64,000 nucleotides of DNA from Dicaeum eximium (lineage: Eukaryota > Chordata > Aves > Passeriformes > Dicaeidae), in NCBI GenBank assembly GCA_013396995.1, contig VWZP01005654.1, forward strand, positions 63,900 through 127,899, read 5' to 3'. Position numbers and translations under genes: made by a program. Positions 1 through 12,285 of this stretch are shown here, piece by piece; the first letter of the stretch is position 1; every line of letters starts with the position of its first letter. Below the pieces are notes generated by a model. It made no database searches. It had not been told where the DNA came from and worked only from the letters and a program-made list of their open reading frames with translations.

Positions 1-3000
1 GGAGCTGGATGGATGCTCGGGGGGGTTCTCATTTTTGGTGGGAAAAGAATCGGAAATGAAGTTCAAGTCGAAGCAAAAGGAGCTCCCGGTTGAGGGGAGA
101 GATGGAGAATGGAGGAAGGTGTTTTGAGTTGAGCTGGAATGAAATGTTTTGCTTGTTGGGTTGTTTAATCCTTTGCCAATCTGTTTCCCTTTAAAAATTG
201 AAGAGAAAGGATGAAAAACAACAACAACAAAAAAGAGATACTTACAAAGGAGAAGTGTTCCGAATGAAAAATTGAAAAACATATCTGAAGTATAAAATTG
301 GTATCTAAAACATATCTAAAGTATAACATTGGTATATTTTTGCAACTCAAAAAAGTTTTGACACTATGTTTTATTCTTATATGGGAGGAAAAGCTGAGAG
401 GTGACAACTTCTGTTTAATGTGATTAAAACTTGTGCCAGAATTTCTCTTTTCTCAGAGGTTCCCCTTTTGATAAGCACTATATTTCAGGAAAAAAGCCTG
501 CAGTAAATAACCCACCTTTGCTTTCCTGCTTGGGTTGTTTAGATTTAAGGATGCTTTGTGCTGCCAGAGTTTAATGCCAGGAGTGTTTTCTCCTCTGGCT
601 TTTTAATGCTGCAATTTTACTCCATGAACTAAACCTGACAAAAAGGTTTTGGGATCAGGACCACTCTGGCACCGTGGTGTGGCAGCTCTTCCCTGATGTG
701 GGAGAAGGACCCAAACAAAGCTTTTCCTGAGGATGCAACTCCTTGTGTCATGTATGAGAGGAAAGGCTTGGTCATTGACAGGTGCTTAATTCACAAATCC
801 ACTGATATAATCTTTTTTCTTAATTTTTGGCCTGACTGGAAGTGCCTTTTGTGCTCCTGCACATCTTGTGCCACCGTCTTCTGTGACATGCAAGGGGTTC
901 TGGGCTCCTCTGCAGGCCTTATGCCTCTTTGGGAGCAGGATTTGTGCTTTATTGTTGGCTTTTGAGTAATAAAATTGTACAGCAGGACAGGATTGAGGTT
1001 CAGGAGAAATGCAGAACACATCTAGGAAAGAATCAACACTGAGCAAAGTGCCAGCTAATGAAAATATTACTTAATGACCTAAATTATACCTAAAAAAACA
1101 GGGTCAGCTGCATGATTTTAGCCAGTCTGTGGCTAAATAAACATCTCCTAACACACTTGGTAGCAGACTGCAGCACACTCTTCCAAATACAATTCTGTTT
1201 TAAACATTTTGATTGCTATTTAGAGTTTTTGCCAGTTTGATAAGATTCTTGGAAAAGACGTTCAGCAAAATATCATTGAAAATGAGGAAAAAATAAAGCA
1301 TGAGTAGAAAAGTTACTGTAAAAATACCATGTGCCATCCGTATTCATCATTTTTTTATTGTCAAATAATGTAGGAAACACATGAAAGGTAAAAGATTGCA
1401 GAATGAAAATCATAATCATGAGCCATTGCATAGTAAATAATCATATTCCTAAATTTCATAGCCAATTTCAGCCCTTGCTTGTCCTGCAGATACCATTAAA
1501 TAACAGCAAAGGCTCCAATAAAACAGAAGAGTGCACTTTTAATTCTCTGTGGCTGAAATTATGGAATGCCTCCAAGTCAGTATCATTTCAATTAAGTAAT
1601 AGAAGTAAACAACTCATCCAATCATTCCATCATGTGGAATTATATTTTACTAATTTCACCCTCTTTGCCACCCTTAACAGCATCCTGTATGCCATATATT
1701 TTTGTATAGTAAATATAACTGCAGTTTGTCAAGAAGGGGTATTTTTTTTCTTGAGAGGTGAGAAGGGATTAATGGTCTCTTTGTGCAGGTAACAAAGTGA
1801 AATATTTTTGGAACATGGAGGAATGACAGCAGAGAATTTGTTTGCAGTTAAATTTGATGTGTAGATTTTAGGACTATCATGATAGATCAAGAGCACAGAA
1901 GATTTTTTGGGTCATGAATGGAGCTTTTTGGGTGGATTCTCTCTGGAGTCCCACAAAGGCATCTTGCAGAGTGGTTGGAATGCACTGGCAAAAGTGGAAC
2001 AAAATAGCCAAATTTAAATGGGATTGAAGGTGGAAACCACTGTTTTAGTCCTGGCAGGGGAGGTCTTTCTACCTTGAGATAATGGTGTGAGAGTTTAACT
2101 TTACAAACCTTGAAGTTCCTGTGCTTTGTTCTCAGAACTGAGGTCCTTTCTATCAGAAATTATTTTTCATTTGATAACAGGAAATGGATTTGATGGGGAA
2201 TTCTTGGTCATCTGTTAGCTGAGGCTGGATGGACTCTGCTGAAGGCCCCAGGTGCTGGGGACAGTGGCTCTGGGGCTCTTTCCTGGCTGTCACTAGTGCT
2301 TACAAGAGTTTGGGCACAGCAGAACTGGGACTGTGCAGGTGACCTTACTCCATTTTAGTCCAGGCATTCCTAAATAAATGGCCTAATAGCTGTCAAGTGG
2401 ACTTGTCTGTGCAATTATTTTCTGATTGTCCAGCACTGGAAAACACCCGGGCTCCAAGGAATTTTACCAGGAATATCAGATGTGTGAATATCTCGTGCTG
2501 TTTATGCCTGCCCTGGATGTAATGATAGCAAACTGATGTGTGCCCTGTTTACTGCTGTAGTTATGCACTTGGGAGTTAAAATGTTCCTTTCCTTTGAAAT
2601 ACACAGCATCATGGCTTAACCTTCAGACACATCCAAACCACAAACCAGTAAATCTGGAGCCCTATGTTTTCTGTTTATCTGCCTTTTCCACCTCTTTAGA
2701 ACAGGTAATTATTTGTAAAGTCTGTGCTTTAAATCTCTTTTAGTGTTGTAGGAAAACAGACAATCCTGCAGAGATGCCAAGAAATAAAACTTGAGGGTGG
2801 ATTCAGCCCTTTTGTAATTACAGATCCATTTGAACAGCTTATAGCAGTTCTCTTATGTGGGAACTTTGCTAAATCTTGATCATCCCTGCTATAAAAGAGA
2901 AAAATCCCTTCCAAGTAATAAGAAATTCAGCTGCACAACCTCAGCCACACACAGGAAAGGTTACACAAATGAAAGGTTAAGACAGGAGATACTCCACTCT

Positions 3001-3222
3001 GCTTGATAATACCAACCATCAGTCATCTGCTCCCAGGCAGAGCCCTGACAATCACAAAACACAGAGGGAGCTGCCTGGCTTCTCCTCAGCCATCCCTGTC
3101 AGGTCATCCAGCTGTTCATTTTAATTCCTTTAATCATCATCTGGGTTTTTCTCATCCAGCCTGGTAACTACAAGTGCAGTAACCTCTCAGAGACAGCTCT
3201 CAATACCTGCAAATCCCAGACA
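1..3222. other. Intergenic, no gene recognised
   Basis: AT-rich unique sequence. A 129-codon plus-strand frame at 1403-1792 and other shorter frames show no domain or family resemblance. I see no CR1 end, RNA gene or tandem repeat here. Confidence 0.6.
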
Positions 3223-3347
3223 GGTTTGGGTTGGGAGGGTCTTAAAATCCATCTCATTCCACCCCTGGCATGGTAGGGACACCTTCCACTCTTCCAGGTT
3301 TCTCCAAGCCCTGTCCAGCCTGGCCTTGGATACTTCCAGGGATGGGT
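3223..3347 (-). mobile_element. CR1 LINE 3' fragment
   Basis: The plus strand reads the reverse complement of the CR1 3' end: GGTTTGGGTTGGGAGGGTC, then a CATCTCATTCCACCCC block, then the AGGGACACCTTCCACT and AGCCTGGCCTTGGA blocks. The terminal octamer repeats are missing. Confidence 0.85.
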
Positions 3348-6300
3348 GAATCAGGTTGGGAATCTACAGAAATAATATCTGCTTACACACATTGGTATAA
3401 ATGTAATGGCATTTGGTAATCTCTAATCCAAGTTTAATTTACTGGCAGCAGAAGAGTTTTAGGAATATCTGAGTATCGCTTTTAGCAGGAGCTTGAGCTT
3501 TGTGTGGGTAAAACACTGATGAAAATGAATGTGAATGAAATCATTGTCTGTGCTAGTTAGGAAATACATTTTTTCATTGGATATTTTAAGCCTGTCACAT
3601 ATTTTCAGCTTCTGTCACCATCCACTTTCCTTTCTTTTATCCATGTATAGTTGTGGGTTTTTTTTCTCTAACTTCAGCTCATTATTTTCATGGAATTTGG
3701 GACATCTCCCCAGAGTGTGGATTTCAGCAGTGAGTGACAGAGATGCAGCCAGATTCCCTTGTTTCTTTTATCACCCTGGCAGGTGGTTGACCTTTATGAG
3801 AAACACCAAAACAGAGATGAACTTGAAACAGAACACAAGTGGATTCACACCAGTGCCTTCCACTCCTTATCCTTCAAAAACTGGCACGACACCCCTTTGC
3901 TGTGGGGCTGAAAAAGCCCAAGTTTGGAGCTTTTTTTACCTTTTATTTTGTGACCAGGCTCTGAGTGAATTCAGGCAGCAGCCCTAAGCCTGAGGGGGAA
4001 GTGTAAAAGCACAAAGTGTGTGAGTTGTGGTGGCATCACCTCCTGCTGCAGGACAAGCAGCTCTGGGCACACCTTCCAAGCCTCCAGCCAGAGCCCAGGG
4101 AAGCTCTGCTGCTTCACACTCACCGAGAAAAACTTTTCAAAGCCTTTTCCCTCTCCTACTGCAGCAGTTGCACACCTGGAGAAAGAATCAGTGATTTTTT
4201 TTTTATTTCATGGGTACTTTTAGGACCACTTTTGGCTGTGCTGCTTTGTGTTATAAAGACAAATTTTTTTGGCTCTTTCCAGTCCTTAATAAACAGCTAT
4301 GAGTCCTTGTGGCTTCAGGTGATAAACTTCTAGAAGTTTTAGTGTTTTCTTCTGATAGCTCCTTAACAATCCAAGTTTAAGTCATATCTATACACTTAAT
4401 CTGAAGTGTTTACTGGTCTTTAATTTCTTCATGAAGAAACTTCAGGTAAGGTTTTTGTTTTTCACTTTAATGTTGTAAAAATTTTTTAGCAGAAAAATTT
4501 ACATTAAATGAAGTCATGGCAGTGAATGCAATCTTGTCACTAAATAACCATTCTATGCCATCTTCCATTGATAAAATCAACATTTTGCAGCATCCATGGT
4601 CACTTTATAGCTAGGTGAGGTTTACAAATCCACCAAGTCCACACTGAGATTTGCAGAAGAATTTGGTGATCACTTTTGTGGCTTCCTCTTTAACTGACGA
4701 GGCCCAATTTGATTTTGATGGAGATCTTTTACAGTTTCCATTAAAATTTTAAACATTGCCCACATGCTCGAGTTTAATTATCATCTCAGTGTTTCTCATT
4801 AGGCACATAAAGGATATTTTTATACATTTCACAAATTTCAGAGGGGCTGTATTGACTCAACAATTTTTGGTGTGACATTTCAACTTAATATGTAAATGAG
4901 TGTTTTTATCAGTAAAAAATGACAATAATTGGATTTTTGACAGCTTGTAAAAAAACTTGTTAAGAGCAGCACTTTTTAAAGTGATTTTTCCCACCAAAAT
5001 GCTACAAAAGAGCATTGCCCTATATATTCTGAAATACTGGTGTTGTTTAGAGAAAACAGTAACAATTCCCACCTATTATTACACTAAGTAATCTCAACCA
5101 CATGATATTTTAATTATTCTAGTCATTAACTCTCCCTTAATTTGAAGCAGCTGCTTTCTAAAATTCAATGCATCACTTATGTCAACAGCCCAATCATTCT
5201 TATTAACTCTGCTGTCCCAAAAGCAACAAAAAAGAGCATTCAGAGTAAACAGTCATTTAAAGATTAAATATTCATCCAGCTTTATTGTCAGCAAGTAAAA
5301 ATATGAAAAATGGAATTACTTTTTGTGGTTTAGATGTGGCAGAAATTCAATACCTGGGTTAATAAGGAGCAATAGCAGCATAACCTCACTTAACCAGACC
5401 AGGGGGATTTAAATCTGAGATCTCTTTCTTAGCACAGGGATCTGGGTCTGCTTCCATGGCCTCAGTGTAAAAAGTGACAAAATCACATTCTTATTTATTA
5501 CAGCTTTGTGAACCCTGGAATTCACAGGTGAGTGGAATCATTAATTTGGGTTGGCCAAGCTCTGGCTCAGCTCAGGGATCATCTCCTGGCTCCAAGGTTG
5601 TCCTCACAAGCAGAACAGGTGAATTTACAGAATACCTGGGAGAGGAGTGGGAAGTGAAGGGAAAAACTGATCCTGTTTCTATGATCCACCCTGTATCTGC
5701 CTTATTTTTCTGTATTTGGCTAATGAAGGGCAGCTGGAGCCCCTGTAGTGAACATAATGATTTCTGGGAACATTCAAACCCCAATGATTGCGCTGAAGGA
5801 CCAAGACAATCAATCAGCAGCTCCACCAGAGAGACATAAGCTGTTTAATCTCTTTATTCAGTTTAAATCTAAATTTAATTTGCTACCGTTGGTTGCTATA
5901 TGGTCATTTTAAAATACTACAACAAATTCCTCGAGTGTTAGAAGTTTAAGAGTTGTTCTTCAGAGATATTTATCTGCTTTTACTTACACACTTTTTGTGA
6001 CTTTTGCCCTAAAAAAGTCATCAAGGACCAGTTTAATGACTCTGAAAAATTTGGGTACTGATGGTCCTGTCCTGTCAGTCAATGCACCCTCAGCACTGTG
6101 TGCTGAACATACCTGATCTGGAGAAAATCCAGCATTTCAAAATCGGTTTCTCACTAATGAAAGTGTCCATAGAAATGAATTGCTGGTTTCCATCTCAGCT
6201 TCAGAAGTAATGCATCATTCCTAAGGCAGCACGAGTCTCCAGAGGGTACTTTTCAGATTATCACAGTCTTTAGATGTATTATTAAGACCTTGACTGCTGC

Positions 6301-7254
6301 ATGATTGATCTAATTTAAATATAAATCAATAGAACTTCCCTAGAACTCATCCCTGTCTTCTGCAGGGAACTTGTTAGATTTTTGGGCAATGAGACCAGAA
6401 AAAGTGTGAGACTGGGGTGGGAGAAACAGAACCTCTATTACAGAGGGAAAACTGAGGGATGGAAAAGAAGATTCCAGTTGAAATCTTCTAGTCCCCTATT
6501 TTTCCTGAATAAATTTGCTTTTTCCTGAATTTTCAAATAGTTTATGTTCCTGAAGCAGACATTGAGGTGAACAACAAAGGACATCATAAGTGGTGGCATT
6601 TCAAGATTGCCAGTCCAAGCCAGAGAGTTCAGAAGCAGATGGTGGCAAATTATATTTCAGCAAACACTGATAACAAGTTTATCAACAGAAAATTACTCTG
6701 AAATTTGGGATCTGGCAGAAAGCTGAGTGGCTGCATTTCACACCAAGGGACCTCAAAGCTGATAAAAGCCCAGGGTAGGAAATGGGATGTTCAGAGCAGC
6801 ATTCCTTCAATGAGTTTGTGATTTGACAATCAACTGTTGAGTGAAATGTTGAGGATGTTGAAATCACCCATTTCCAATTTCAAGTAACATAAATGCCTGT
6901 TATTACAAATAAATATATAAACTATGGAGGGGAAGGAAGGAGCAAATCAGGGTGTTAGAAATGAAGGAGAAATGCACCTCTGTGACCCACAGCAGCAGTG
7001 GGGTGTGTGTTTGTGTGGGCACACAAGAAATGAGGAGGGCAGGAGTCCTCAGGGGGCATCAGCACTGCAGAGCTGCCAATTGTTCCACATTAGAAACCCC
7101 AAATTGTACAAATGCAGCCTTAATATAGCAACAAGCAGAGCAGAGTGCAGGAGTCCCCTGTGTTTATCAGCTTCCCTGATTGCATCTCCTTGAATTTCAG
7201 TCAGCCTAAGAACTCAGGATGGAAATTAGTGGTTATAACATCCCTCCCAAAAAA
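3348..7254. other. Intergenic, no gene recognised
   Basis: Unique sequence with scattered short frames, the longest 150 codons at 3535-3987 and 121 codons at 5474-5839, with no known domains. I looked here for the 3' exons of CPXM2, which lies tail-to-tail with GPR26 in mammals, and did not see its C-terminal motifs. Confidence 0.55.
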
Positions 7255-7288
7255 NNNNNNNNNNNNNNNNNNNNNNNNNNNNNNNNNN
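7255..7288. other. Assembly gap (34 N) inside a poly-A run
   Basis: The gap is flanked by A-runs on both sides (AAAAAA before and a dozen A after), followed by an A-rich degenerate stretch to about 7332. The gap most likely marks an unresolved homopolymer or A-rich simple repeat. Confidence 0.95.
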
Positions 7289-7737
7289 AAAAAAAAAAAA
7301 GAAAATAAGGAAAAAGAAAACAAACAAAACAAAAGTCCCATCCAGAGTCTCCTGTGACTTGTGTATCCAAAAATGTTACCTTGAAATGTTTGGGAATTTG
7401 GCCACAGTTCATGCCAGGTTATAAAGAGACTTTTGAGAGAAAACAACAGATTCTCATCTGCTGAAACCATACAAAGCCTGCTGATGTTGAAATAAAACTG
7501 CCCAGCCCCTTTGTCACTCATTTGATGGACTTCCTTATCAGCATCCCAAAGCTTGCCAAGAGTTGCTCTTTATCTGATTCCCACTGGGAAAGTAGGAGGA
7601 TTTTCTACACCAAAGTTCATGACCCATCCACACCTGGATGTTTATAAAAGATCCAGCACATTGTGGCTGCTGGAAGAAACAAACTACTTATGCAAATGTA
7701 ATTTGAGGTATCTTAAATTTATAGAGCCTTTCATGTA
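7289..7737. other. A-rich stretch then unique sequence
   Basis: The first 45 bases are A-rich, with AAAAC/AAAC units. The rest is unique sequence with no recognisable gene or element. Confidence 0.55.
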
Positions 7738-8306
7738 ACAGAATTGTTCAGGCTGGAAAAGCCCTCTGAGGTCTCTGAGTCCAACCATTCCTCCTGCCAA
7801 GGCTGTCCCCGTGTCCCCAAGTGCCACATCTACAGAGCTTTTAAATCCCTCCAGGGATGGGGACTCTACCACTGCCCTGGGCAGCTGTGCCAGGCCTGGA
7901 CAAACCTTTCCATGAGGAAATTGTTCCCAATATTCACCCTGAGACTCCCCAGCCCAGCCTGAGGCCATTCCCTCTCCTCCTGTCCCTGTTCCCTGGGAGC
8001 AGAGCCCGACCCCCCTGGCTGTCCCCTCCTGGCAGGAGCTGTGCAGAGCCACACGGTCCCCCCTGAGCCTCCTTTGCTCCAGGCTCAGCCCCTTCCCAGC
8101 TCCCTCAGGGATTCTCCAGCCCCTTCCCAGCTCCCCCAGCCCCTCCTGGGGCTCCAGACCCTTCCCAGCTCCGTTCCCTTCCCTGGACACGCTCCAGCCC
8201 CTCCATGTCCTTCTTGTCATGAAGGACCCAGAACTGGACACAGGATTTGAGGTCTCAGCAACCCCAGCACAGGGGACAGGCACTGCCCTGGTCCTGTGGC
8301 CACATC
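7738..8306 (-). mobile_element. CR1 LINE, long 3' portion
   Basis: This is the reverse complement of a CR1 3' region. It opens with GAATTGTTCAGGCTGGAAAA and GAGTCCAACCATTCC, then CTCCAGGGATGGGGACTC, TGTCCCCTCCTGGCAGGAGC and TCCTTCTTGTCATGAAGGACC. The 199-codon minus-strand frame that covers it is a CR1 3'-UTR shadow, not a gene. A short internal duplication of the CAGCCCCTTCCCAGCTCCC block occurs near 8085-8140. The same subfamily occurs in the opposite orientation at 62306-62826. Confidence 0.9.
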
Positions 8307-10452
8307 AGGGACAATGATACATTTTTTTAATGCCTCAATCCCTCAGAGCCACTGGTGAGCACTGGGGCTGTTCCTGTAGCGCTGCTGCTGAAGGAGACTC
8401 AGCGCACACGTGAATTACTGATGATAAGAGCTCTGATAACTCTGATAACCTCCTGAAGATCAGGCATTGCCACCAGCCAGGGTGCTCCCTGCAAAGTGCC
8501 CCGTGGCATTTCAGCCACTGTTTGTCACATCAGCTCTCTCTAAGCCCCAGTGCCCCTCTAGCCCAAAACACCTGAAATATCTCGGGTAACTTCAGTGACT
8601 CAGCAGCTCTCTAACCCTTCAAACAGGCAGGGGGTAATTTGTAAGCAAACAGACCTAAAGTCGATCAGCTGCTCACAACAAATAATTTGAACATCTCTGT
8701 GTGTGCAGTCAAAGCAGATCATCTTAATGTGAAAATGATGGCAGGTATGGAATCACTTTAATGGGATGATTAAGAGCCGTGGGCTCCTGGGGAAAGCAGT
8801 GCAGCAGTGTGTGCACCTGCATCCATTAAAAGGAGAAAAATATAGGGAACAACAGCCTGAAACTTGCCAGCCCATCTGTGGGGAATGGGAAGAGCTGGTG
8901 GGAACTGGGGTGGACAGGGAAAAGAGAAAATACAGTGTAAAACAACCTGGGATGGTGCAGTGAAGCTCACCTGGGGCCACACTGGATGTTTGCCTCCCTC
9001 CTGAAATCAATGGAGGTTTTGGAACACACATGGAATTTGGGTTATGGAGGAAGACAAAGTAAAACTAGAAAGGCACAGGTAGTATCTCTGTCACCTCATC
9101 AACTCAATCTACTCTGCCCATTTTTACCATAACAGGAACATGTCTCAGTCCCTGGAAGGAGTTTGTGAATGCTGGCCAAAAAATAGAGGAGAAAACAATC
9201 CAAAGTAACTACAAGTTCTTCTGAGATGATCTCACTGCCCATGTATATTCATTGTTTGCTGCTAGGCAGAAATATTCTTTCAGCCCTCTTGACGTGGAAG
9301 AAGTGGAAATTATAATTACAAAATACTAATATCTTGTATAAAATTAATTGACCAATTTTTTAACAGATAATAGATTTTATTGCCTTTATAGTTTTCCTTC
9401 AGAGGAATAAGTCTGTGAAGCCCATAAATATTTATAGGTGCTACAAATATAGAAGAATATAAATATGAAAAAATGCATAGATACATATTCCCTTCCTCTT
9501 CTTTCTTTCGCATTGCAAAGAAGGGACAAATTATGAGAAAAAATATTTGTACCAAACCGACCCAGGCTGCAATTGCTGTGTTAAAGCTACCAAGGTCACA
9601 GGAGAAGATGATGTTTTATGAGATTACCAGTGACAAAGATCAGCACTAATGTGAGTTTATTGACGAGCACAGTGGTGGAGATGGCCAGGAAAGCGAGGTA
9701 CAGGCCCTGCAGTACACAGAAACTGATAAACTCATTTCTCACCTAATAAAGGATGCTGGTTTGTCCCTCCTGGATTGGATGTATGTCCTTGAATTATCAG
9801 GCAGCACTTCTTTACATGGAACATCTACCTGCTGCTGAACACACCATTATTTAGGGAATGGTGTGAGTTCATCATCATTTACATTTTCCTTTAGATTCAG
9901 ATACCATCTGCTGCTCTGTTTTCTTTTGCCTAATGTCACAGTCATAAGCATGTAATTACCATACTCCTACTCTTTTTTTTTTCATGTTCTTATTCATTTC
10001 AAGCTTAATTTCAGTCAGTTTTTGTCCTTAGCTTTCTTAAACCCTGCAATTATTAGAAGACAGTTAATGGGATCAACAGCAACGTTTCATGATGCAAGGA
10101 TAAATTTTGAAATGGATTAAATGAGGACAGATGACAAAGCGCTGAAAGCAATCTTTAGATCAGAAAAAATGGAAGGAAAAAGTAGCCTTGTACGAACTAA
10201 CAAATGATGACTTCATATGTATTAAAAACTCTAAATCTAGGGTTTTTTTCTCATAGTGGTAAGACAAGAATTTGCTACCCTGAGAAAGTGTAGGCCTTGG
10301 TAAATATTAATGGAGGAAAGTGCAACCCTGGCTCTACTCTTCTGTCCAAGTTCAGGAAAAAACTCAACATGGACCAATTCTGACCCTCAGGGTCCTGTAG
10401 GGTTTGCTGTTTGTCTCTGGGCTGTTCTGTAGCTTAAGGTGGTTATAAAAGT
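8307..10452. other. Intergenic, no gene recognised
   Basis: Unique sequence. Short overlapping frames on both strands around 8750-9030 and 9316-9555 show no domain. I see no repeat end or RNA gene. Confidence 0.55.
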
Positions 10453-10513
10453 GAGGGAGAGGGACATTGCCTACAGGCAGCTGGTGACAGGACAAGGGGC
10501 AATGGCTTTTGAC
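10453..10513 (+). mobile_element. CR1 LINE fragment (sense)
   Basis: GAGGGAGAGGGACATTGCC, then GTGACAGGACAAGGGGCAAT and GGCTTTTGACTGA, match the internal CR1 3'-region order in sense orientation. It abuts an antisense CR1 piece that covers the same part of the element. Confidence 0.7.
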
Positions 10514-10519
10514 TGACAC

Positions 10520-10768
10520 CATCTTCACAGGGAACAATTCCTAATTCCCAAAAACCCATCCCTGCCCTCTGGCAGTGGGAGCCATTCCCTGTGTCCTGTC
10601 CTTCCATCCCTTGTCCCCAGTCCCTCTCCAGCTCCCCTGGAGCCCCTTCAGGCCCTGGCAGGGCTCTGAGCTCTCCCTGGAGCTTCTCCTCTCCAGGTGA
10701 GCCCCCCCAGCTCTCCCAGCCTGCTCCACACCAAAGGTGCTCCATCCCTCTGATCAAAATGGGTATTT
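10520..10768 (-). mobile_element. CR1 LINE fragment (antisense)
   Basis: The plus strand shows the reverse complement of CR1: AGGGAACAATTCCTAATTCC, CCATTCCCTGTGTCCTGTCC, CAGTCCCTCTCCAGCTCCCC, then GGTGCTCCATCCCTCTGATC. The order agrees with a minus-strand copy. Overlapping short frames here are shadows of the element. Confidence 0.8.
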
Positions 10769-12144
10769 CTGTGATGTTTGCACATTCCAGCATATTCCAG
10801 CACACCCACTGGGAAACAGTCTGTGCAACCACACACAGAGATGGAATACCTTCAGTTCAGGCCAGCTGCTTGCCACCAAACGTCCCAGAAGCCACTGAAT
10901 GGCTCCCAAACTTTTCCCTTCAGAGGCCTCTTGGGTGCCTGCTGCTGTGCTGAGATTTGCTGTGCTGCCCCAGTGCCGGGGACCAGAGGGGCTCAGGGAC
11001 ACTCCTGAGCTCTTTATTTTGTGTTGGGATTCCTGCAGCTCTGGCTGGGCCCCTCTTCTACACAGCACGTGCTACTGAGTACAGAGGATTCAAATAAAAA
11101 TTTGCACAGTTTGAGGTGCCTTGCCACACTGGGAATGTCCCCACTGTCCTTGCTGGCATTGCAGCTGCTTTCCCCACAAAGCCAGGCCAGCAGAACTTGG
11201 CATGAGGCTTTTAACTTGGTTCTAGCAGGATGCTGGCAAAAGAAAAAAGTTATATAATGATATGGATGGCAAGTCCTTTGAAACTACGTTTCCTTGCGTT
11301 TTCCAGGGTAATTATTCTGTCTCTGCTAAATCTCCAGGCGAAACTTTCCAGGAATTAATATTCCTTTGCGTTTGTCTTTGTACTGTGAAAGACAATATTT
11401 AGGTCCTTCCTAAGGGATGAAAAAGAAAGTTGTAATGGAGACCGGAGCAAAATAAAACCTCCCACAGATTCAGAGAGGGAACAGAGTCCCAGAATGGCTC
11501 ACATGGTGTTAGCAGCTCTGCTTTGCCTGTTTGTTTGAGCCTGGAGCCCAGGATGGAGCTGTGATTCTGGGAAATGCCTTCCCCCAGTGTGAGAACACGA
11601 TTGTTGTACTGGGGTTTGCAGAGCCAACTTCTCCTTTCAAAGACAGCAGTGAAATCTTTGAGTTTGGAGCCTGAGTTGTGCCTTGCTCTCAGTACAAATT
11701 AAAAGTGGCCACAGGCTGAATGTGAATAAATTATTTACCTCACCCAGCCCTGCCAGCCTTTGTGAGAGCAGGGTGTTAATCTGTGGAGATCTCTGTTAAT
11801 GTGTGCCTGGCAGGGAGGTGGGGCATGCACAGAGAAAGGTGGGGAAAATAGTTATTTAAAATAATGGGGGGCAATGGGAATAAAAGGCGCAGCACAAAAT
11901 AATCGTGTTGGTTAAATCAGAAATTATTTGATGTCTGAGGATTTTCAGCTCTTCTGGGATCTCTTCTGCTTTTCTACAGTGGAGATTTAACACCTGCATG
12001 GGAAGCAAAAGAGCCCTTAAGAGGCCTAATCTGTGCACTGGAGTGGAATTTAATCTTCAACTCAAATCTCTGCCTGGAGATCACAGGGAGAAGACTGAAA
12101 ATGCTGCTGATTCCAGGGAGTGGAAGGGGGTGTGGGATGAGAAA
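10769..12144. other. Intergenic, no gene recognised
   Basis: Unique sequence of moderate GC. Only short frames are present (for example 10754-11068 minus and 11021-11257 plus), without recognisable domains. Confidence 0.55.
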
Positions 12145-12189
12145 ACCTTTAAGGTCCACTCCAATCCAAGCTATTCTGTGATTCTGTGT
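12145..12189 (+). mobile_element. CR1 LINE extreme 3' end
   Basis: ACCTTTAAGGTCCACTCCAA followed by a tail ending ATTCTGTGATTCTGTG is the characteristic CR1 3' terminus in sense orientation. Confidence 0.75.
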
Positions 12190-12285
12190 TGTTAATATTT
12201 AACATTAAATTAATTAAAATTAACGTTAAATTAATTAAAATAACATTAAATTAATTAAAATTCATTATTAATTATTAAAGTATTA
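12190..12285. repeat. AT-rich imperfect tandem repeat next to a CR1 tail
   Basis: Three imperfect copies of a roughly 21-bp unit related to AACATTAAATTAATTAAAAT are followed by a degenerate ATTAATTATTAA stretch. It starts directly after the CR1 3' octamers, so it may have grown from the element's tail. Confidence 0.75.

Noticed and set aside
7684..8283. 199-codon minus-strand frame
   Set aside because: It lies over the CR1 3' region, with CR1 terminal sequence at one end; not a host gene.
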